A stretch of DNA of 64,000 nt from NCBI RefSeq assembly GCF_949987515.2, contig NW_027192673.1, forward strand, positions 677,001 to 741,000. The letters run 5' to 3'. Positions 9,480-23,694 of this stretch are shown in pieces. The notes under the pieces are model-generated. The model made no database searches, had not been told where the DNA came from, and saw only the letters and a list, made by a program, of their open reading frames with translations. Position numbers and translations under genes: made by a program. Origin of the DNA: Delphinus delphis. Lineage: Eukaryota; Chordata; Mammalia; Artiodactyla; Delphinidae. How positions within the stretch are numbered: the stretch's first letter is position 1; each line of letters starts with the position of its first letter.

Positions 9480-11057
9480 CCGATTTCAGGAGGTAGACTG
9501 GAATTGCATTGAAAGCATAGGAAAAGAGGCAGAACGTCCACAATGATGCACTTGGCCAAAAAGGGCGTATGCGTTTTTTCCTGAATATATTCAGGAAAAA
9601 ACGCATACGCCCTTTTTGGCCAACCAAGCAAACTTGGAATGGAAATCTGCACTACAATGAAGTCTCACTTCCCCCCGGTCAAAAGGGCCATCTGCAAAAT
9701 GTGTAAAATCCAGAAAGGCAGGACAGGCCATGGAGAACTGGGAGCCTTGTTATGCTGATGGGCGGGATGTAATTGCCAACAGACACTCGGGAGAAGTGTA
9801 TGGTGTTTCCTGAAACATCTAAGAAACAAAACAACAGAGCATAGGGCACTTCCACTTATGGTCCTATAGCTTAGGGAAATTAAAATCAAAAAGACACAGC
9901 CACCCCAAAGTTTGGGACGCCTCTGTTTATAAGAACCTCATTTACCGTACAAGTTCAATATCACAGAAAGTGAAAAATGGATAAAGAACTTGTCGTACTT
10001 ACGTACAATGTAGTATCACTCAACAATGAAATCTATGTCATCAGGCCCGTAGCACAATAATGAGTGGATTCACGTACGATGATTCTAACTGAAATAAGTC
10101 ACACAGAAAAAGAAACATCATAAGATATCAGTAATACATGGAATGTAAACTTGGCTACACAGGAACTGAAATCCAAAACAGAACAGGGTCTCAAATTTAG
10201 AAAACCAACTTATGCTTGCTTAAGGGGAAAGGTGAGTTGGGGTGCTGCATAAAACCAGAGATTGAAATGAGCACAGATAAAGTTCCTTAAGCCAAATATG
10301 GAATAGACAAGAGCTACTCCTTGCTCAACGAAATGGACTCAACACCCCATATTAAACGCCTAAGATGTACCTGACTAGTAAGTATCTTAAAACCTATGGA
10401 TTACTATGTCTCCAAAAGTGAATCAAGCGTGTGTACAGGGGCATAAACGCAGCAGTGATAGGATTGGAGAGGTTCGGTGAGCAAATGAAGACCCTTTGAA
10501 GTCATATTGCATGGTACCCATTCCACGGGTCTCAACTCTCCAGGTTTAAGGTAATCTTCCTTCAGCTAAAGCATGCATGTGGAACCCAGAGTATGATCAA
10601 CCGTGTGAACAGGAGACGTGTTCAAATATGTCTCAGTTTTCCTCCCCTGGTACTCGGGTGCAATATTCCAGATGCTTTACTAACACTCTCCCGACTTGGA
10701 GAGTCAGCGCCTTTAAACTCCTGTTTGGCCCAGTTTGCAATTTCTGCGGAAGATGAACAGGAATAGGGACAACCAATGAGAGACTAGCTGGAGGTGTCTG
10801 GACGGGCAAATTTAACTCTCATTTCCCACCAGGAAGAGGAAATAACCAAAGGCTCAGCGTGCCGTGCCGGAACCAGATTAGGGCCTGAAGCCATCCTGCG
10901 GTGTTGCGGCCAGCTCAAAAGAAAGCGAGTTGAAGAAAGGAGCTCAGGGGCACTGTAATTCACAAACCTGCAGAGTTATAAATGACAGCTATCGTCCAAA
11001 AATATACTGAAGTAAGGCTGCCAAGAGGACTTGAAAGCGGGGCAGAATTGCAGGATA
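9480..11057 (+). repeat. Satellite monomer 7, type A
   Basis: 1,578 bp, with single-base losses (GATGTAATTGCC near 9769 and CCTAAGATGTACC near 10360). Palindrome 9552-9623 is perfect. The flank reads AAACTTGGAATGG, so the HindIII site is lost. Confidence 0.93.
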
Positions 11058-12636
11058 CTGATTTCAGGAGGTAGACTGGAATTGCATTGAAAGCATAGGA
11101 AAAGAGGCAGAACGTCCACAATGATGCACTTGGCCAAAAAGGGCGTATGCGTTTTTTCCTGAATATATTCAGGAAAAAACGCATACGCCCTTTTTGGCCA
11201 ACCAAGCAAGCTTGCAAAGGAAATCTGCACTACAATGAAGTCTCACTTCCCCCCGGTCAAAAGGGCCATCTGAAAAAAGTGTAAAATCCAGAAAGGCAGG
11301 ACAGGCCATGGAGAACTGGGAGCCTTGTTATGCTGATGGGCGGGATGTAAATTGCCAACAGACAATCGGGAGAAGTGTATGGTGTTTCCTGAAACATCTA
11401 AAAAAGAAAGCAACAGAGCCAAGGGCACTTCCACTTATGGTCCTATAGCTTAGGGAAATTAAAATCAAAAAGACACAGCCACCCCAAAGTTTGGAACGGC
11501 TCTGTTTACAAGAACCTCGTTTACAGTACAAGTTCAACATCACAGAAAGTGAAAAATGGATAAAGAAGTTGTGGTATTTACTTACAAAGCAATATCACTC
11601 AGCAATGAAATCTATGTCATCAGGCCCTTAGCAGCACAATGAGTGGATTCAGGTATGATGATTCTAACTGAAATAAGTCACACAGAAAAAGAAACATCAT
11701 AAGATATCAGTAATACACGGAATGTAAACTTGGCTACACAGGAACTGAATTACAGAACAGAACAGTGTCTCCAATTTAGAAAACCAACTTATGCTTGCTT
11801 AAGGGGAAAGGTGAGTTGGGGTGCTGCATAAAACCAGAGATTGAAATGAGCACAGATAAAGTTCCTTAAGCCAAATATGGAATAGACAAGAGCTACTCCT
11901 TGCTCAACGAAATGGACTCAACACCCCATATTAAACGCCTAAGAATGTACCTGACTAGTAAGTATCTTAAAACCTATGGATTGCTATGTCTCCGAAAGAG
12001 ATCAAGCATGTGTACAGGGGCATAAACGCAGCAGTGATAGGATTGGAGAGGTTCGGTGAGCAAATGAAGACCCTTTGAAGTCATATTGCATGGTACCCAT
12101 TCCACGGGTCTCAACTCTCCAGGTTTAAGGTATTCTTCCTTCAGCTAAAACATGCATGTGGAACCCAGACTATGATCAACCATGTGAACGGGAGACGTGT
12201 TCAAATATGTCTCAGTTTTCCTCCCCTGGTACTCGGGTGCAACATTCCAGACGCTTTACTAACACTCTCCCCACTTGGAGAGTCAGTCCCTTTAACCTCC
12301 TGTTTGGCCCAGTTTGCAATTTCTGCGGAAGATGAACAGGAATAGCGAGAACCAATGAGAGACTAGCTGGAGGTGTCTGGATGGGCAAATTTAACTCTCA
12401 TTTCCCACCAGGAAGAGGAAATAACCAAAGGCTCAGCGTGCCGTGCTGGAACCAGATTAGGGCCTGAAGCCATCCTGCGGTGATGCGGCCAGCTCAAAAG
12501 AAAGCGAGTTGAAGAAAGGAGCTCAGGGGCACTGTAATTCACAAACCTACAGAGTTATAAATGACAGCTATCGTCCAAAAATATACTGAAGTATGGCTGC
12601 CAAGAGGACTTGAAAGTGGGGCAGAATTGCAGGAAA
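11058..12636 (+). repeat. Satellite monomer 8, type B
   Basis: 1,579 bp. The anchor reads CTGATTTCAG. Palindrome 11130-11201 is perfect. One base is lost in GAAAGAGATCAAGC near 11997. Confidence 0.93.
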
Positions 12637-14215
12637 CCGATTTCAGGAGGTAGACTGGAATTGCATTGAAAGTGTAGTAAAAGAGGCAGAACGTCCACAA
12701 TGATGCACTTGGCCAAAAAGAGCGTATGCGTTTTTTCCTGAATATATTCAGGAAAAAACGCATACGCACTTTTTGGCCAACCAAGCAAGCTTGCAAAGGA
12801 AATCTGCACTACAATGAAGTCTCACTGCCCCCAGGTCAAAAGGGCCATCTGAAAAAAGTGTAAAATCCAGAAAGGCAGGACAGGCCATGGAGAACTGGGA
12901 GCCTTGTTATGCTGATGGGCGGGATGTAAATTGCCAACAGACACTCCGGAGAAGTGTATGGTGTTTCCTGAAACATCTAAAAAGCAAAGCAACAGAGCCT
13001 AGGGCACTTCCACTTATGGTCCTATAGCTTAGGGAAATTAAAATCAAAAAGACACAGCCACCCCAAAGTTTGGGATGCCTCTGTTTACAAGAACCTCGTT
13101 TACCGTACAAGTTCAATATCACAGAAAGTGAAAAATGGATAAAGAACTTGTGGTACTTACGTACAATGCAGTATCACTCAGCAATGAAATCTATGTCATC
13201 AGGCCCGTAGCAGCATAATGAGTGGATTCAGGTACGATGATTCTAACTGAAATAAGTCACACAGAAAAAGAAACATCATAAGATATCACTAATACACGGA
13301 ATGTAAACTTGGCTACACAGGAACTGAATTCCAAAACAGAACACGGTCCCAAATTTAGAAAACCAACTTATGCTTGCTTAAGGGGAAAGGTGAGTTGGGG
13401 TGCTGCATAAAACCAGAGATTGAAATGAGCACAGATAAAGTACCTTAAGCCAAATATGGAATAGACAAGAGCTACTCCTTGCTCAACGAAAAGGACACAA
13501 CACCCATAGTAAACGCCTAAGAATGTACCTGACTAGTAAGTATCTTAAAACCTATGGATTGCTATGTCTCCGAAAGAGAATCAAGCATGTGTACAGGGGC
13601 ATAAACGCAGCAGTGATAGGATTGGAGAGGTTCGGTGAGCAAATGAAGACCCTTTGAAGTCATATTGCATGGTACCCATTCCACGGGTTTAAACTACCCA
13701 GGTTTAAGGTATTCTTCCTTCAGCTAAAACATGCGTGTGGAACCTAGAGTATGATCAACCATGTGATCGGGAGACGTGTTTAAATATGTCTCAGTTTTCC
13801 TCCCCTGGTACTCGGGGGCAACATTCCAGACGCTTTACTAACACTCTCCCCACTTGGAGAGTCAACGCCTTTAACCTCCTGTTTGGCCCAGTTTGCAATT
13901 TCTGCGGAAGATGAACAGGAATAGCGAGAACCAATGAGAGACTAGCTGGAGGTGTCTGGACGGGCAAATTTAACTCTCATTTTCCACCAGGAAGAGGAAA
14001 TAACCAAAGGCTCAGCGTGCTGTGCCGGAACCAGATTAGGGCCTGAAGCCATCCTGCAGTGTGGCGGCCAGCTCAAAAGAAAGCGAGGTGAAGAAAGGAG
14101 CTCAGGGGCACTGTAATTCACAAACCTGCAGAGTTATAAATGACAGCTATCGTCCAAAAATATACTGAAGTAAGGCTGCCAAGAGGACTTGAAAGCGGGG
14201 CAGAATTGCAGGAAA
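12637..14215 (+). repeat. Satellite monomer 9, type A
   Basis: 1,579 bp. Palindrome 12709-12780 has A opposite A at one mirrored position (GAGCG on the left, CGCAC on the right), the same pair as in monomer 14. Downstream CTGCCCCCAGGTC is shared with monomer 12. Confidence 0.93.
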
Positions 14216-15795
14216 CCGATTTCAGGAGGTAGACTGGAATTGCATTGAAAGCATAGGAAAAGAGGCAGAACGTCCACAATGATGCACTTGGCCAAAACGG
14301 GCGTATGCGTTTTTTCCTGAATATATTCAGGAAAAAACGCATACGCCCTTTTTGGCCAACCAAGCAAGCTTGCAAAGGAAATCTGCACTACAATGAAGTC
14401 TCACTTCCCCCCGGTCAAAAGGGCCATCTGAAAAAAGTGTAAAATCCAGAAAGGCAGGACAGGCCATGGAGAACTGGGAGCCTTGTTATGCTGATGGGAG
14501 GGATGTAAATTGCCAACAGACACTCGGGAGAAGTGTATGGTGTTTCCTGAAACATCTAAAAAACAAAGCAACAGAGCCTAGGGCACTTCTACTTATGGTC
14601 CTATAGCTTAGGGAAATTAAAATCAAAAAGACACAGCCACCCCAAAGTTTGGAATGGCTCTGTTTACAAGAACCTCGTTTACAGTACAAGTTCAACATCG
14701 CAGAAAGTGAAAAATGGATAAAGAACTTGTGGTATTTACTTAGAAAGCAATATCACTCAGCAATGAAATCTATGTCATCAGGCCCGTAGCAGCACAATGA
14801 GTGGATTCAGGTATGATGATTCTAACTGAAATAAGTCACACAGAAAAAGAAACATCATAAGATATCAGTAATACACAGAATGAAAACTTGGCTACACAGG
14901 AACTGAATTACAGAACAGAACAGGGTCTCAAATTTAGAAAACCAACTTATGCTTGCTTAAGGGGAAAGGTGAGTTGGGGTGCTGCATAAAACCAGAGATT
15001 GAAATGAGCACAGATAAAGTTCCTTAAGCCAAATACGGGATAGACAAGAGCTACTCCTTGCTCAGCGAAATGGACTCAACACCGCATATTAAACGCCAAA
15101 GAATGTACCTGACTAGTAAGTATCTTAAAACCTATGGATTACTATGTCTCCGAAAGAGAATCAAGCATGTGTACAGGGGCATAAACGCAGCAGTGATAGG
15201 ATTGGAGAGGTTCGGTGAGCAAATGAAGACCCTTTGAAGTCATATTGCATGGTACCCATTCCACTGGTCTCAACTCTCCAGATTTAAGGTATTCTTCCTT
15301 CAGCTAAAACATGCATGTGGAACCCAGATTATGATCAACCGTGTGAACGGGAGACGTGTTCAAATATGTCTCAGATTTCCTCCCCTGGTACTCGGGTGCA
15401 ACATTCCAGACGCTTTACTAACACTCTCCCCACTTGGAGAGTCAGCGCCTTTAACCTCCTGTTTGGCCCAGTTTGCAATTTCTGCGGAAGATGAACAGGA
15501 ATAGCGAGAACCAATGAGAGACTAGCTGGAGGTGTCTGGACGGACAAATTTAACTCTCATTTCCCACCAGGAAGAGGAAATAACCAAAGGCTCAGCGTGT
15601 CATGCCGGAACCAGATTAGGGCCTGAAGCCATCCTGTGGTGTTGCGGCCAGCTCAAGAGAAAGCGAGTTGAAAAAAGGAGCTCAGGGGCACTGTAATTCA
15701 CAAACCTGCAGAGTTATAAATGACAGCTATCGTCCAAAAATAGACTGAAGTAAGGCTGCCAAGAGGACTTGAAAGCGGGGCAGAATTGCAGGAAA
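14216..15795 (+). repeat. Satellite monomer 10, B-type mosaic
   Basis: 1,580 bp. Palindrome 14288-14359 has one mismatch (AAAACGGG). Carries a private set of variants at 14710-15138 (TTAGAAAGC, ACACAGAATGAAAAC, AAATACGG, CTCAGCG, ACGCCAAAG) seen otherwise only in monomers 34 and 39. Confidence 0.93.
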
Positions 15796-17373
15796 CCGAT
15801 TTCAGGAGGTAGACTGGAATTGCATTGAAAGCATAGGAAAAGAGGCAGAACGTCCACAATGATGCACTTGGCCAAAAAGGGCGTATGCGTTTTTTCCTGA
15901 ATATATTCAGGAAAAAACGCATACGCCCTTTTTGGCCAACCAAGCAAGCTTGCAAAGGAAATCTGCACTACAATGAAGTCTCACTTCCCCCCGGTGAAAA
16001 GGGCCATCTGAAAAAAGTGTAAAATCCAGAAAGGCAGGACAGGCCATGGAGAACTGGGAGCCTTGTTATGCTGATGGGCGGGATGTAAATTGCCAACAGA
16101 CACTCGGGAGAAGTGTATGGTGTTTCCTGAAACATCTAAAAAACAAAGCAACAGAGCCTAGGGCACTTCCACTGATGGTCCTTTAGCTTAGGGAAATTAA
16201 AATCAAAAAGACACAGCCACCCCAAAGTTTGGGACGCCTCTGTTTACAAGAACCTCGTTTACAGTACAAGTTCAACATTGCAGAAAGTGAAAAATGGATA
16301 CAGAAGTTGTGGTATTTACATACAAAGCAATATCACTCAGCAATGAAATCTATGTCATCAGGCCCTTAGCAGCACAATGAGTGGATTCAGGTATGATGAT
16401 TCTAACTGAAATAAGTCACACAGAAAAAGAAACATCATAAGATATCAGTAATACACAGAATGTAAACTTGGCTACACAGGAACTGAATTACAGAACAGAA
16501 CAGGGTCTCAAATTTAGAAAAGCAACTTATGCTTGCTTAAGGGTAAAGGTGAGTTGGGATGCTGCATAAAACCAGAGATTGAAATGAGCACAGATAAAGT
16601 TCCTTAAGCCAAATATGGAATAGACAAGAGCTACTCCTTGCTCAACGAAATGGACTCAACACCGCATATTAAACGTCTAAGAATGTACCTGACTAGTAAG
16701 TATCTTAAAACCTATGGATTGCTATATCTCTGAAAGAGAATCAAGCATGTGTTCAGGGGCATAAACGCAGCAGTGATAGGATTGGAGAGGTTCGGTGAGC
16801 AAATGAAGACCCTTTGAAGTCATATTGCATGGTACCCATTCCACGGGTTTCAACTACCCAGGTTTAAGGTATTCTTCCTTCAGCTAAAACATGCATGTGG
16901 AACGTAGAGTATGATCAACCGTGTGAACGAGAGACATGTTCAAATATATCTGTTTTCCTCCCCTGGTACTCGGGTGCAACATTCCAGACGCTTTACTAAC
17001 ACTCTCCCCACTTGGAGAGTCAGCGCCTTTAACCTCCTGTTTGGCCCAGTTTGCAATTTCTGCGGAAGATGAACAGGAATAGGGAGAACCAATGAGAGAC
17101 TAGCTGGAGGTGTCTGGATGGGCAAATTTAACTCTCATTTCCCACCAGGAAGAGGAAATAACCAAAGGCTCAGTGTGCCGTGCCGGAACCATATTAGGGC
17201 CTGAAGCCATCCTGCGGTGTTGCAGCCAGCTCACAAGAAAGCGAGTTGAAGAAAGGAGCTCAGGGACACTGTAATTCACAAACCTGCAGAGTTACAAATG
17301 ACAGCTATCGTCCAAAAATATACTGAAGTAAGGCTGCCAAGAGGACTTGAAAGCGGGGCAGAATTGCAGGAAA
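15796..17373 (+). repeat. Satellite monomer 11, type B
   Basis: 1,578 bp. Palindrome 15868-15939 is perfect. Lacks two bases near 16950 (ATATCTGTTTTCC). Has ATGTGTTCAGGGG near 16748, the T later seen in monomers 34 and 36. Confidence 0.93.
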
Positions 17374-18953
17374 CCGATTTCAGGAGGTAGACTGGAATTG
17401 CATTGAAAGCATAGGAAAAGAGGCAGAACGTCCACAATGATGCACTTGGCCAAAAAGGGCGTATGCGTTTTTTCCTGAATATATTCAGGAAAAAACGCAT
17501 ACGCCCTTTTTGGCCAACCAAGCAAACTTGCAAAGGAAATCTACACTACAATGAAGTCTCACTGCCCCCAGGTCAAAAGGGCCATCTGAAAAAAGTGTAA
17601 AATCCAGAAAGGCAGGACAGGCCATGGAGAACTGGGAGCCTTGTTATGCTGATGGGCGGGATGTAAATTGCCAACAGACACTCTGGAGAAGTGTATGGTG
17701 TTTCCTGAAACATCTAAAAAACAAAGCAACAGAGCCTAGGGCACTTCCACTTATGGTCCTATAGCTTAGGGAAATTAAAATCAAAAAGACACAGCCACCC
17801 AAATGTTTGGGAGGCCTCTGTTTACAAAAACCTCGTTTACCGTACAAGTTCAATATCACAGAAAGTGAAAAATGGATAAAGAATTTGTGGTATTTACTTA
17901 CAAAGAAATATCACTCAGCAATGAAATCTATGTCATCAGGCCCGTAGCAGCATAATGAGTGGATTCAGGTACGATGATTCTAACTGAAATAAGTCACACA
18001 GAAAAAGAAACATCATAAGATATCACTAATACACGGAATGTAAACTTGGCTACACAGGAACTGAATTACAGAACAGAACAGGGTCCCAAATTTAGAAAAC
18101 CAACTTATGCTTGCTTAAGGGGAAAGGTGAGTTGGGGTGCTGCATAAAACCAGAGATTGAAATGAGCACAGATAAAGTTCCTTAAGCCAAATATGGAATA
18201 GACAAGAGCTACTCCTTGCTCAACGAAATGGACTCAACACCCCATATTAAACGCCTAAGAATGTACCTGACTAGTAAGTATCTTAAAACCTATGGATTGC
18301 TATGTCTCTGAAAGAGAATCAAGCATGTGTACAGGGGCATAAACGCAGCAGTGATAGGATTGGAGAGGTTCGGTGAGCAAATGAAGACCCTTTGAAGTCA
18401 TATTGCATGGTACCCATTCCACGGGTCTCACCTCTTCAGGTTTAAGGTATTCTTCCTTCAGCTAAAACATGCGTGTGGAACCTAGAGTATGATCAACCAT
18501 GTGAACGGGAGACGTGTTCAAATATGTCTCAGTTTTCGTCTCCTGGTACTCGAGTGCAACATTCCAGACGCTTTACTAACACTCTCCCGACTTGGAGAGT
18601 CAGTCCCTTTAACCTCCTGTTTGGCCCAGTTTGCAATTTCTGAGGAAGATGAACGGGAATAGCGAGAACCAATGAGAGACTAGCTGGAGGTCTCTGGACG
18701 GGCAAATTTAACTCTCATTTCCCACCAGGAAGAGGAATTAACCAAAGGCTCAGCGTGCCGTGCCGGAACCAGATTAGGGCCTGAAGCCATCCTGCGGTGT
18801 TGCGGCCAGGTCACAAGAAAGCGAGTTGAAGAAAGGAGCTCAGGGGCACTGTAATTCACAAACCTGCAGAGTTATAAATGACAGCTATCGTCCAAAAATA
18901 TACTGAAGTAAGGCTGCCAAGAGGACTTGAAAGCGGGGCAGAATTGCAGGAAA
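17374..18953 (+). repeat. Satellite monomer 12, A/B mosaic
   Basis: 1,580 bp. Palindrome 17446-17517 is perfect. The CCGTAC...AATATCAC half is A-type and the following TATTTACTTACAAAG is B-type, then CCCGTAGCAGCATA is A again. CAAACTTGC removes the HindIII site. Confidence 0.92.
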
Positions 18954-20533
18954 CCGATTTCAGGAGGTAGACTGGAATTGCATTGAAAGCATAGGAAAAG
19001 AGGCAGAACGTCCACAATGATGCACTTGGCCAAAAAGGGCGTATGCGTTTTTTCCTGAATATATTCAGGAAAAAACGCATACGCCCTTTTTGGCCAACCA
19101 AGCAAGCTTGCAAAGGAAATCTGCACTACAATGAAGTCTCACTTCCCCCCGGTCAAAAGGGCCATCTGAAAAAAGTGTAAAATCCAGAAAGGCAGGACAG
19201 GCCATGGAGAACTGGGAGCCTTGTTATGCTGATGGGCGGGATGTAAATTGCCAACAAACACTTGGGAGAAGTGTATGGTGTTTCCTGAAACATCTAAAAA
19301 ACAAAGGAACAGAGCCTAGGGCACTTCCACTTATGGTCCTATAGCTTAGGGAAATTAAAATCAAAAAGACACAGCCACCCAAATGTTTGGAACAGCTCTG
19401 TTTACAAGAACCTCGTTTACAGTACAAGTTCAACATCGCAGAAAGTGAAAAATGGATAAAGAAGTTGTGGTATTTACTTACAAAGCAATATCACTCAGCA
19501 ATGAAATCTATGTCATCAGGCCCTTAGCAGCACAATGAGTGGATTCAGGTATGACGATTCTAACTGAAATAAGTCACACAGAAAAAGAAACATCATAAGA
19601 TATCAGTAATACATGGAATGTAAACTTGGCTACACAGGAACTGAATTCCAAAACAGAACAGGGTCTCAAATTTAGAAAACCAACTTATGCTTGCTTAAGG
19701 GAAAAGGTGAGTTGGGGTGCTGCATAAAACCAGAGATTGAAATGAGCACAGATAAAGTTCCTTAAGCCAAATATGGAATAGACAAGAGCTACTCCTTGCT
19801 CAACGAAAAGGACTCAACACCCCATATTAAACGCCTAAGAATGTACCTGACTAGTAAGTATCTTAAAACCTATGGATTGCTATGTCTCCGAAAGAGAATC
19901 AAGCATGTGTACAGGGGCATAAACGCAGCAGTGATAGGATTGGAGAGGTTCGGTGAGCTAATGAAGACCCTTTGAAGTCATATTCCATGGTACCCATTCC
20001 ACGGGTTTCAACTACCCAGTTTTAAGGTATTCTTCCTTCAGCTAAAACATGCATGTGGAACCTAGAGTATGATCAACCATGTGATCGGGAGACGTGTTCA
20101 AATATGTCTCAGTTTTCGTACCCTGGTACTCGGGTGCAACATTCCAGACGCTTTACTAACACTCTCCCGACTTGGAGAGTCAGCGCCTTTAACCTCCTGT
20201 TTGGCCCAGTTTGCAATTTCTGCGGAAGATGAACAGGAATAGGGAGAACCAATGAGAGACTAGCTGGAGGTGTCTGGACGGGCAAATTTAACTCTCATTT
20301 CCCACCAGGAAGAGGAAATAACCAAAGGCTCAGCGTGCCGTTCCGGAACCAGATTAGGGCCTGAAGCCATCCTGCGGTGTTGCGGCCAGGTCACAAGAAA
20401 GCGAGTTGAAGAAAGGAGCTCAGGGGCACTGTAATTCACAAACCTGCAGAGTTATAAATGACAGCTATCGTCCAAAAATATACTGAAGTAAGGCTGCCAA
20501 GAGGACTTGAAAGCGGGGCAGAATTGCAGGAAA
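18954..20533 (+). repeat. Satellite monomer 13, type B
   Basis: 1,580 bp. Palindrome 19026-19097 is perfect. From about 19,690 it carries the group variants GGGAAAAGG, CGAAAAGGACTC, GAGCTAATGAAG, ATTCCATGG and CAGTTTTAAGG, shared with monomers 14, 16 and 18. Confidence 0.93.
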
Positions 20534-22114
20534 CCGATTTCAGGAGGTAGACTGGAATTGCATTGAAAGCATAGGAAAAGAGGCAGAACGTCCACAATGA
20601 TGCACTTGGCCAAAAAGAGCGTATGCGTTTTTTCCTGAATATATTCAGGAAAAAACGCATACGCACTTTTTGGCCAACCAAGCAAGCTTGCAAAGGAAAT
20701 CTGCACTACAATGAAGTCTCACTTCCCCCCCAGTCAAAACGGCCATCTGAAAAATGTGTAAAATCCAGAAAGGCAGGACAGGCCATGGAGAACTGGGAGC
20801 CTTGTTATGCTGATGGGCGGGATGTAAATTGCCAACAGACACTCGGGAGAAGTGTATGGTGTTTCCTGAAACATCTAAAAAACAAAGGAACAGAGCCTAG
20901 GGCACTTCCACTTATGGTCCTTTAGCTTAGGGAAATTAAAATCAAAAAGACACAGCCACCCCAAAGTTTGGAACGGCTCTGTTTACAAGAACCTCGTTTA
21001 CAGTACAAGTTCAACATCCCAGAAAGTGAAAAATGTATAAAGAACTTGTGGTGTTTACTTACAAAGCAATATCACTCAGCAATGAAATCTATGTCATCAG
21101 GCCCTTAGCAGCACAATGAGTGCATTCAGGTATGACGATTCTAACTGAAATAAGTCACACAGAAAAAGAAACATCATAAGATATCAGTAATACACGGAAT
21201 GTAAACTTGGCTACACAGGAACTGAATTCCAAAACAGAACAGGGTCTCAAATTTAGAAAACCAACTTATGCTTGCTTAAGGGAAAAGGTGAGTTGGGGTG
21301 CTGCATAAAACCAGAGATTGAAATGAGCACAGATAAAGTTCCTTAAGCCAAATATGGAATAGACAAGAGCTACTCCTTGCTCAACGAAAAGGACTCAACA
21401 CCCCATATTAAACGCCTAAGAATGTACCTGACTAGTAAGTATCTTAAAACCTATGGATTGCTATGTCTCCGAAAGAGAATCAAGCATGTGTACAGGGGCA
21501 TAAACGCAGCAGTGATAGGATTGGAGAGGTTCGGTGAGCTAATGAAGACCCTTTGAAGTCATATTCCATGGTACCCATTCCACGGGTTTCAACTACCCAG
21601 TTTTAAGGTATTCTTCCTTCAGCTAAAACATGCATGTGGAACCTAGAGTATGATCAACCATGTGATCGGGAGACGTGTTCAAATATGTCTCAGTTTTCGT
21701 ACCCTGGTACTCGGGTGCAACATTCCAGATGCTTTACTAACACTCTCCCGACTTGGAGAGTCAGCGCCTTTAACCTCCTGTTTGGCCCAGTTTGCAATTT
21801 CTGCGGAAGATGAACAGGAATAGTGAGAACCAATGAGAGACTAGCTGGAGGTGTCTGGACGGGCAAATTTAACTCTCATTTCCCACCAGGAAAAGGAATT
21901 AACCAAAGGCTCAGCATGCCGTGCCGGAACCAGATTAGGGCCTGAAGCCATCCTGCGGTGTTGCGGCCAGCTCACAAGAAAGCGAGTTGAAGAAAGGAGC
22001 TCAGGGGCACTGTAATTCACAAACCTGCAGAGTCATAAATGACAGCTATCGTCCAAAAATATACTGAAGTAAGGCTGCCAAGAGGACTTGAAAGCGGGGC
22101 AGAATTGCAGGAAA
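20534..22114 (+). repeat. Satellite monomer 14, type B
   Basis: 1,581 bp, one extra C in the CCCCCCC tract near 20730. Palindrome 20606-20677 has the same A/A mirrored mismatch as monomer 9. Its last ~290 bp already belong to the first 3,160-bp dimer. Confidence 0.93.
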
Positions 22115-23694
22115 CCGATTTCAGGAGGTAGACTGGAATTGCATTGAAAGCATAGGAAAAGAGACAGAACGTCCACAATGATGCACTTGGTCAAAAAGGG
22201 CGTATGCGTTTTTTCCTGAATATATTCAGGAAAAAACGCATACGCCCTTTTTGGCCAACCAAGCAAGCTTGCAAAGGAAATCTGCACTACAATGAAGTCT
22301 CACTTCCCCCCGGACAAAAGGGCCATCTGAAAAAAGTGTAAAATCCAGAAAGGCAGGACAGGCCATGGAGAACTGGGAGCCTTGTTATGCTGATGGGCGG
22401 GATGTAAATTGCCAACAGACACTCTGGAGAAGTGTATGGTGTTTCCTGAAACATCTAAGAAACAAAGCAACAGAGCCTAGGGCACTTCCACTTATGGTCC
22501 TATAGCTTAGGGAAATTAAAATCAAAAAGACACAGCCACCCCAAAGTTTGGGACGCCTCTGTTTACAAGAACCTCATTTACCGTACAAGTTCAATATCAC
22601 AGAAAGTGAAAAATGGATAAAGAACTTGTGGTACTTACGTACAATGCAGTATCACTCAGCAATGAAATCTATGTCATCAGGCCCATAGCAGCATAATGAG
22701 TGGATTCAGGTACGATGATTCTAACTGAAATAAGTCACACAGAAAAAGAAACATCATAAGATATCAGTAATACACGGAATGTAAACTTGGCTACACAGAA
22801 ACTGAATTCAAAAACAGAACAGGGTCTCAAATTTAGAAAACCAACTTATGCTTGCTTAAGGGGAAAGGTGAGTTGGGGTGCTGCATAAAACCAGAGATTG
22901 AAATGAGCACAGATAAAGTTCCTTAAGCCAAATATGGAATAGACAAGAGCTACTCCTTGCTCAACGAAATGGACTCAACACCCCATATTAAACGCCTAAG
23001 AATGTACCTGACTAGTAAGTATCTTAAAACCTATGGATTGCTATGTCTCCGAAAGAGAATCAAGCGTGTGTACAGGGGCATAAACGCAGCAGTGATAGGT
23101 TTGCAGAGGTTCGGTGAGCAAATGAAGACCCTTTGAAATCATATTGCATGGTACCCATTACATGGGTCTCAACTCTCCAAGTTTAAGGTATTCTTCCTTC
23201 AGCTAAATCATGCATGTGGAACCCAGAGTATGATCAACCGTGTGAACGGGAGACGTGTTCAAATATGTCTCAGTTTTCGTACCCTGGTACTCGGGTGCAA
23301 CATTCCAAACGCTTTACTAACACTCTCCCGACTTGGAGAGTCAGTCCCTTTAACCTCCTGTTTGGCCCAGTTTGCAATTTCTGCGGAAGATAAACAGGAA
23401 TAGCGAGAACCAATGAGAGACTAGCTGGAGGTGTCTGGACGGGCAAATTTAACTCTCATTTCCCACCAGGAAGAGGAATTAACGAAACGCTCAGCATGCC
23501 ATGCCGGAACCAGATTAGGGCCTGAAGCCAACCTGCAGTGTTGCGGCCAGGTCACAAGAAAGCGAGTTGAAGAAAGGAGCTCAGGGGCACTGTAATTCAC
23601 AAACCTGCAGAGTCATAAATGACAGCTATCGTCCAAAAATATACTGAAGTAAGGCTGCCAAGAGGACTTGAAAGCGGGGCAGAATTGCAGGAAA
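22115..23694 (+). repeat. Satellite monomer 15, type A
   Basis: 1,580 bp. Palindrome 22187-22258 has one mismatch (T at 22191). Variants GAGACAGAACG and CCGGACAAAAG, and GGTTTGCAGAGG near 23100, are repeated in monomers 17 and 19. Confidence 0.93.
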
